Assembly: GCF_001634885.1 (NCBI RefSeq)
Contig: NZ_LWEX01000489.1
Location: 1 to 64,000, forward strand
Source of the DNA: Sulfitobacter sp. HI0040
Lineage (GTDB): Bacteria; Pseudomonadota; Alphaproteobacteria; Rhodobacterales; Rhodobacteraceae
Direction: 5' to 3'
DNA: 64,000 nucleotides
Made by a program: the position numbers and the translations under genes. Each line of letters begins with the position of its first letter. Position 1 is the stretch's first letter. Of this stretch, positions 60,341 to 64,000 are shown in pieces. Under the pieces are notes generated by a model. The model worked only from the letters and a program-made list of their open reading frames with translations. It was not told where the DNA came from and did no database searches.

Positions 60341-60563
60341 TGGCCCGAAACGAAGTGGACATCTGCGCATCCCGTCAACGCAGCGGCGCAGGTTTTTTAA
60401 AGCAGACCATAGTCATTACTAGAATTTTGGCGATGCCTATTGCGGGACACAACATGTTGTTGAAAGGCTATCCTCGATCAACTATGTTGAGAACAAAGCG
60501 TAAACTTGTTCGATTCGGTGGGAGGCGCGTCACTCAGGTTTTCCAAGCTAAGGAGCAGTACTG
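60341..60563. other. Intergenic gap between virB6 and the MBL/E2-E1-JAB genes
   Basis: About 220 bp, visibly richer in A and T than the virB genes. The open frames here have no recognisable protein signal. No repeat or attachment site was recognised. It probably carries the promoter of the next operon; AAGGAG (60550-60555) is that operon's ribosome site. Confidence 0.5.
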
Positions 60564-61736
60564 ATGAGCGTCGAAACTTCGCATTTCAAAGTCGCCAATG
60601 GCGACATGAGCCTGATCAAAACCCAGAGTGGCCGTTATATACTCGTAGACATAAACATTACCGCCTCGGCTGACGACAAAGATGAGGATGTGCCTGATGT
60701 TGGGGCACAGCTTCGCAACGCGCTTGACCGTGACTGTGACGGACGTCTGTTTGTCGATGCATTCTTGCTGACGCATCCGGACATGGATCATTGCTCTGGA
60801 CTGCAGAACCATTTTCATCTCGGCAAAATTGAGGATTGGTCGCCCGAAGACGACAAAATCGTAATTCGCGAGATGTGGTCTTCCCCAATTGTTTTTAGAC
60901 GTGCCAGCAGTACCAACAATCTTTGCGCTGACGCAAAGGCTTGGGCGACAGAAGCGCGCCGGCGCGTTGAAATGTTCCGCCAGGACAAAGATATCGAAGA
61001 CGGAAGCAGAATTTTGATCCTGAGCGAGGATGCGGACGGCAAGACGGATGATTTGGCCGACATTCTGATCAAAACGGGCGAGACATTTTCCGAGATTTGC
61101 GGCGTAGCAGATGACAGTTTCAAGGCGGTCTTGTTGGCTCCGTTGCCGGTCACGGACGATGAAGACGAAGAAGAGTTGCTCAGCAAGAATAACTCTAGTG
61201 TCATCACTCAGTTTACGCTTGCGAAAGATGATACCGAAAACGCCGCCCAGTACCTGTTTGGTGGTGACGCCGAAGTGGCGATTTGGGAGAAAATATGGGC
61301 AGAGTATTCTGAAACTCCCGAGGTTCTTGCATATGATGTCTTGATCGCGCCCCATCATTGTTCCTGGCGGTCACTGTCGCACGACAGCTGGTCCAAAAAG
61401 GGAAAAGATGCGGTAGTTTCTGAAGATGCCCGATCAGCTCTTTCACAAGCAAACGACGGTGCAATAATCCTGGCGAGCAGTAAGAGTGTTGTAGACGACG
61501 ACAACGATCCGCCCTGTATCCGCGCAAAGGAAGAATATGAAGCCATTCTGAGCGAAGCGGAAATCAATGGGGAGTTCCGGTGTTTAGAGGACGAAAAAGG
61601 TGACAAGCCGCTAAAGATGGAAATCACCGAACATGGTCCAAAAGTCGCCTCCCTGAAAATGGCAGCCGCTATCTCTTCATCGTCCGCTCTTGGAGTCGAG
61701 GCACATGCTCATGGTTGTGGGTCAGACTTGGCATGA
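60564..61736 (+). CDS. MBL-fold hydrolase partnered with an E2-E1-JAB protein
   Basis: A 390-aa metallo-beta-lactamase-fold protein of the ComEC-like branch. The metal motif is THPDMDHCSG (His71, Asp73, Asp75, His76), with LFGGDAE and LIAPHHCSW later. The acidic stretch TDDEDEEELL near residue 205 is an insertion. It has no signal peptide, so it is cytoplasmic. Nine bases separate it from the E2-E1-JAB gene. Comparative-genomic work on prokaryotic ubiquitin-like systems has described MBL proteins beside such fused proteins; the substrate is unknown. Base composition is lower in GC than the virB genes, suggesting separate acquisition. Confidence 0.82.
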   Translation: MSVETSHFKVANGDMSLIKTQSGRYILVDINITASADDKDEDVPDVGAQLRNALDRDCDGRLFVDAFLLTHPDMDHCSGLQNHFHLGKIEDWSPEDDKIVIREMWSSPIVFRRASSTNNLCADAKAWATEARRRVEMFRQDKDIEDGSRILILSEDADGKTDDLADILIKTGETFSEICGVADDSFKAVLLAPLPVTDDEDEEELLSKNNSSVITQFTLAKDDTENAAQYLFGGDAEVAIWEKIWAEYSETPEVLAYDVLIAPHHCSWRSLSHDSWSKKGKDAVVSEDARSALSQANDGAIILASSKSVVDDDNDPPCIRAKEEYEAILSEAEINGEFRCLEDEKGDKPLKMEITEHGPKVASLKMAAAISSSSALGVEAHAHGCGSDLA

Positions 61737-61745
61737 GTCAGCTGC

Positions 61746-64000
61746 ATGGTAACCGTCGATGATCTTCTAGCCGTTCCCGTAGCCATTGCACGTGCAATTC
61801 GCACACTGGACAAGCACCCTCAAGTAATCGGCATAGCTCTTGCGTCGCGGGCTGATGACGATTGTCCGGTGGATGTGACTCTACAAATCAAAACGGAACT
61901 TCCATCTCGGTTTCGAGGCGAAAGCCCGTCGGGAGTACGACGTGTCGAGCCCGTCAAACTATCGTTTCCTGTCTCCTTCCCTCTGTTTGCACCGCGCCCG
62001 AGTTTACGGGACGACTTTGACCGGTCCCATCCTCACTTACAGCCAAGTGCAGCCGGTTCAGCGCCTGAACCGTGCCTCGTTTTCGGATCTCCACGTGAGC
62101 TAATTCAGTCCGGGGGCGGTATTCTTGCGCTTCTCCAGCAACTTCTGGACTGGCTCGATCGAGCAGCGATGCTGAAACTGAATGATCCAAAACATGGTTG
62201 GGAATTTGTTCGGCGTGACCACTTGAACGACCTTATTGTTGGAGATGCCTCGCAGATCCGGAGTGTAGTTAAACGTAGGTCCGGCGGGACTTGGCACCGT
62301 ACGTGGGTTTTTGCGCAGCTGGGTCAGTCCGACCCCTACTATCGAATCTGTCTAAAGGGCGATGAGCAGGTCAAAATTGATGAAAAGACACTGAAATCCC
62401 TTGGACAGGTCCCGAAAGGTGACAACGAATGGACGGGGTTTAGCCTCGGACTGATTGTCTGGCCCGGCAAGCATCCAAACGGAAAGCCAATCATCTGTGA
62501 CCGCTATCTTCCAGAGACAGTAAGCAACGTTGCTGAGTTATACGAACGCGCTGAACTCTACGGCTGCGGCAAGATGCTGGCAGAGAGGATGAAGTGGCTG
62601 CGTTCGAAGCTCGACGGCTATACCATCAAAAAGGCATTGCCAGTCACAGTGATATTGATCGCCCGCCGACCGTTCAATCTCATTGGCCAAGCCTCACCTC
62701 TTGAAATCTGCCCATATGTGATCGAATTCCAATCTGTGGATGACCTCAAGCCGACATCAAGTGCGATTGTCCGTTTGGCGGGCCACAGAGATTCGATCTC
62801 GATCGATGTCTTAAGAAGAACCTCACATGGTGATCCCAGCTCGCAATGGCTTTCATGGTCCATGCTAGGTTGTGGAAGCTTAGGTTCGAAAATTGCGATG
62901 CATCTCGCGCGGTCCGGCCGTGCCCCAATATCGGTCATAGACAACGACACCATGGAACCGCACAACTACGCGCGACATTCCTGCTTGCCGTATTCTGCTG
63001 ATTTGGATTCGATGTTCTACTCTTCCAAGGCTGGGGAATTTGCGCATGACGTCAGCAAACTTGCGCAGGAGTCGGATGGGTATCGGATTGATGCCAACAC
63101 TGTGCTGCGTACCAAAGAGCTTCGCAGAAAGCTGAAGCTCGAAAAATCCAAAGCAATATTGAACACTACCGCCTCTGCGGTTTTGCGGGAAACCTTGAGC
63201 TATACAGATTGGGCGAAGGGCAAGACACCACGGGTGATGGAAGCAAGCCTAATGGGTGATAGTGACATTGGTTTCTTCTCGGTGTCAGGCCAGAGCGCCA
63301 ACCCCAGTAGCAGCGACCTGATGACCGAGTTTTATCACCATTTACGGAGCGACGACGCACTCCGATCTAAAGTGATGGGCCAAAGCGCTGACGAGATCAT
63401 CATTGGTCAAGGATGCTCGAGCTTCTCGATGATTGCCTCAGACACTCGGCATTCTATGATGGCGGCTCCGCTCGCGAAGCTGACAAGCGACGTGCTTTCC
63501 GGGAGTTATGTAGATGAAAGTGGGCAATTCAACATTGGGCACCTGCAGGCCGATGGTCTTTCCCAGAATTGGGAAAGCCATACCGTTGAACCCTATACCA
63601 TCGTAAAAGGACCCAAGATGGGCGCGCTTGAAACGCGGCTTGCCAGCCGGGTTACGATAGAAATTGAAGCTGAAATTGCGCGCAAGCCGGGATCTGAAAC
63701 CGGCGGTGTTTTGGTCGGGCGCTTCTCGGCCATCGGTAACGTCTTTCAAGTCGTAGATACGATTCCAGCTCCGCCCGATAGCAGATTTTCTAAAACGGAG
63801 TTTGTTCTGGGTACCGAAGGTTTGAGTGATCAGCTCGCACAATTATCCAAGTCTTCGGGAAACACTCTCTACCCGCTGGGAACATGGCACAATCACCTTG
63901 CGTCCACGGGTCCCTCTGCAACTGATTTCAGTACAGCGGCCAAGCTTGCAATTGGACAGCTGTTTCCCGTTCTGATGATTATCAGAACCCCAACTGGGTA
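61746..64000 (+). CDS. Fused E2-like / E1 (ThiF) / JAB protein, 3' end missing
   Basis: At least 751 aa, cut by the right window edge. The N-terminal part (residues about 1-140) resembles an E2 fold with an HPH segment (residues 95-97) and a candidate active-site Cys110 in PEPCLVFG. The middle is an E1/ThiF adenylation domain with the nucleotide loop LGCGSLGSK (residues 374-382) and VIDNDTMEPHNYARH. The C-terminal JAB/JAMM peptidase domain has Glu651, His715, His717 and Ser724-X2-Asp727 in the canonical order. One protein could thus activate, conjugate and remove a ubiquitin-like modifier. No modifier gene is seen upstream; it could lie beyond the edge. ATG 61746 is the start, 9 nt after the MBL stop. 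Confidence 0.88.
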   Translation, partial: MVTVDDLLAVPVAIARAIRTLDKHPQVIGIALASRADDDCPVDVTLQIKTELPSRFRGESPSGVRRVEPVKLSFPVSFPLFAPRPSLRDDFDRSHPHLQPSAAGSAPEPCLVFGSPRELIQSGGGILALLQQLLDWLDRAAMLKLNDPKHGWEFVRRDHLNDLIVGDASQIRSVVKRRSGGTWHRTWVFAQLGQSDPYYRICLKGDEQVKIDEKTLKSLGQVPKGDNEWTGFSLGLIVWPGKHPNGKPIICDRYLPETVSNVAELYERAELYGCGKMLAERMKWLRSKLDGYTIKKALPVTVILIARRPFNLIGQASPLEICPYVIEFQSVDDLKPTSSAIVRLAGHRDSISIDVLRRTSHGDPSSQWLSWSMLGCGSLGSKIAMHLARSGRAPISVIDNDTMEPHNYARHSCLPYSADLDSMFYSSKAGEFAHDVSKLAQESDGYRIDANTVLRTKELRRKLKLEKSKAILNTTASAVLRETLSYTDWAKGKTPRVMEASLMGDSDIGFFSVSGQSANPSSSDLMTEFYHHLRSDDALRSKVMGQSADEIIIGQGCSSFSMIASDTRHSMMAAPLAKLTSDVLSGSYVDESGQFNIGHLQADGLSQNWESHTVEPYTIVKGPKMGALETRLASRVTIEIEAEIARKPGSETGGVLVGRFSAIGNVFQVVDTIPAPPDSRFSKTEFVLGTEGLSDQLAQLSKSSGNTLYPLGTWHNHLASTGPSATDFSTAAKLAIGQLFPVLMIIRTPTG

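Noticed and set aside
60337-60564. Rightward 75-codon frame between virB6 and the MBL gene
   Set aside because: Basic, motif-free translation overlapping both flanking genes by a few bases; kept as intergenic.
1-64000. CRISPR arrays, tRNA or rRNA genes, riboswitches
   Set aside because: No regularly spaced repeats, cloverleaf-like sequences or known aptamer cores were seen on reading the intergenic regions.

Overview
The window looks like a Rhodobacteraceae (Roseobacter-type alphaproteobacterium) chromosome or chromid. This is inferred from GC-rich coding DNA, ATGA-coupled operons, the style of the VirB cluster and the gene families present. No rRNA, tRNA or CRISPR array is seen.

Positions 1-35.4 kb form one large acyl-CoA catabolic region built from divergent operons. 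It holds a PaaK-like ligase (cut by the window edge), five acyl-CoA dehydrogenases, four crotonase-fold proteins, a FadH-type 2,4-dienoyl-CoA reductase, two more CoA ligases, three PaaI-type thioesterases, a PaaY homologue, an SCP-x-type thiolase and several SDRs. It also holds an AtuA-family protein with a three-gene biotin-dependent carboxylase, a second methylcrotonyl-CoA-carboxylase-like set (liuB/C/D order plus a dehydrogenase), and the biotin transporter bioY. The content mixes alicyclic-acid genes (BadH-like, AliB-like), acyclic-terpene genes (AtuA, geranyl-CoA-carboxylase-like) and leucine/isovalerate genes (Liu-like). The likely substrate is a branched or alicyclic isoprenoid-type acid, but it cannot be read from sequence.

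A 16-bp inverted repeat, TCTAACA-NN-TGTTAGA, recurs in the divergent promoter regions at about 4.13, 12.67, 19.10, 26.22, 26.30 and 28.55 kb. Two TetR-type regulators of the same subfamily sit inside the region. One is an unusual single polypeptide carrying two complete TetR units. Together they suggest one regulon over about 30 kb.

From 35.6 to 48.8 kb the gene style changes. There is a frameshifted metallo-beta-lactamase gene, a secreted protein typical of type IV secretion loci, and a self-contained operon (LysR, HyuA, HyuB, FAD oxidoreductase, HpaI-like aldolase, aminotransferase, uronate-dehydrogenase-like protein, SDR) ending against an IS200-type transposase. A matching palindromic element lies on both sides of this operon, suggesting it was inserted into a conjugative locus.

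From 48.8 to 60.3 kb is a VirB type IV secretion operon (VirB2-B3-B4, lipoprotein, VirB1-like transglycosylase, VirB5, B8, B9, B10, B11, B6). VirD4 and a relaxase are not in the window. At the right end, a metallo-beta-lactamase protein and a fused E2-like/E1 (ThiF)/JAB protein, truncated by the window edge, form a candidate ubiquitin-like conjugation or defence operon.
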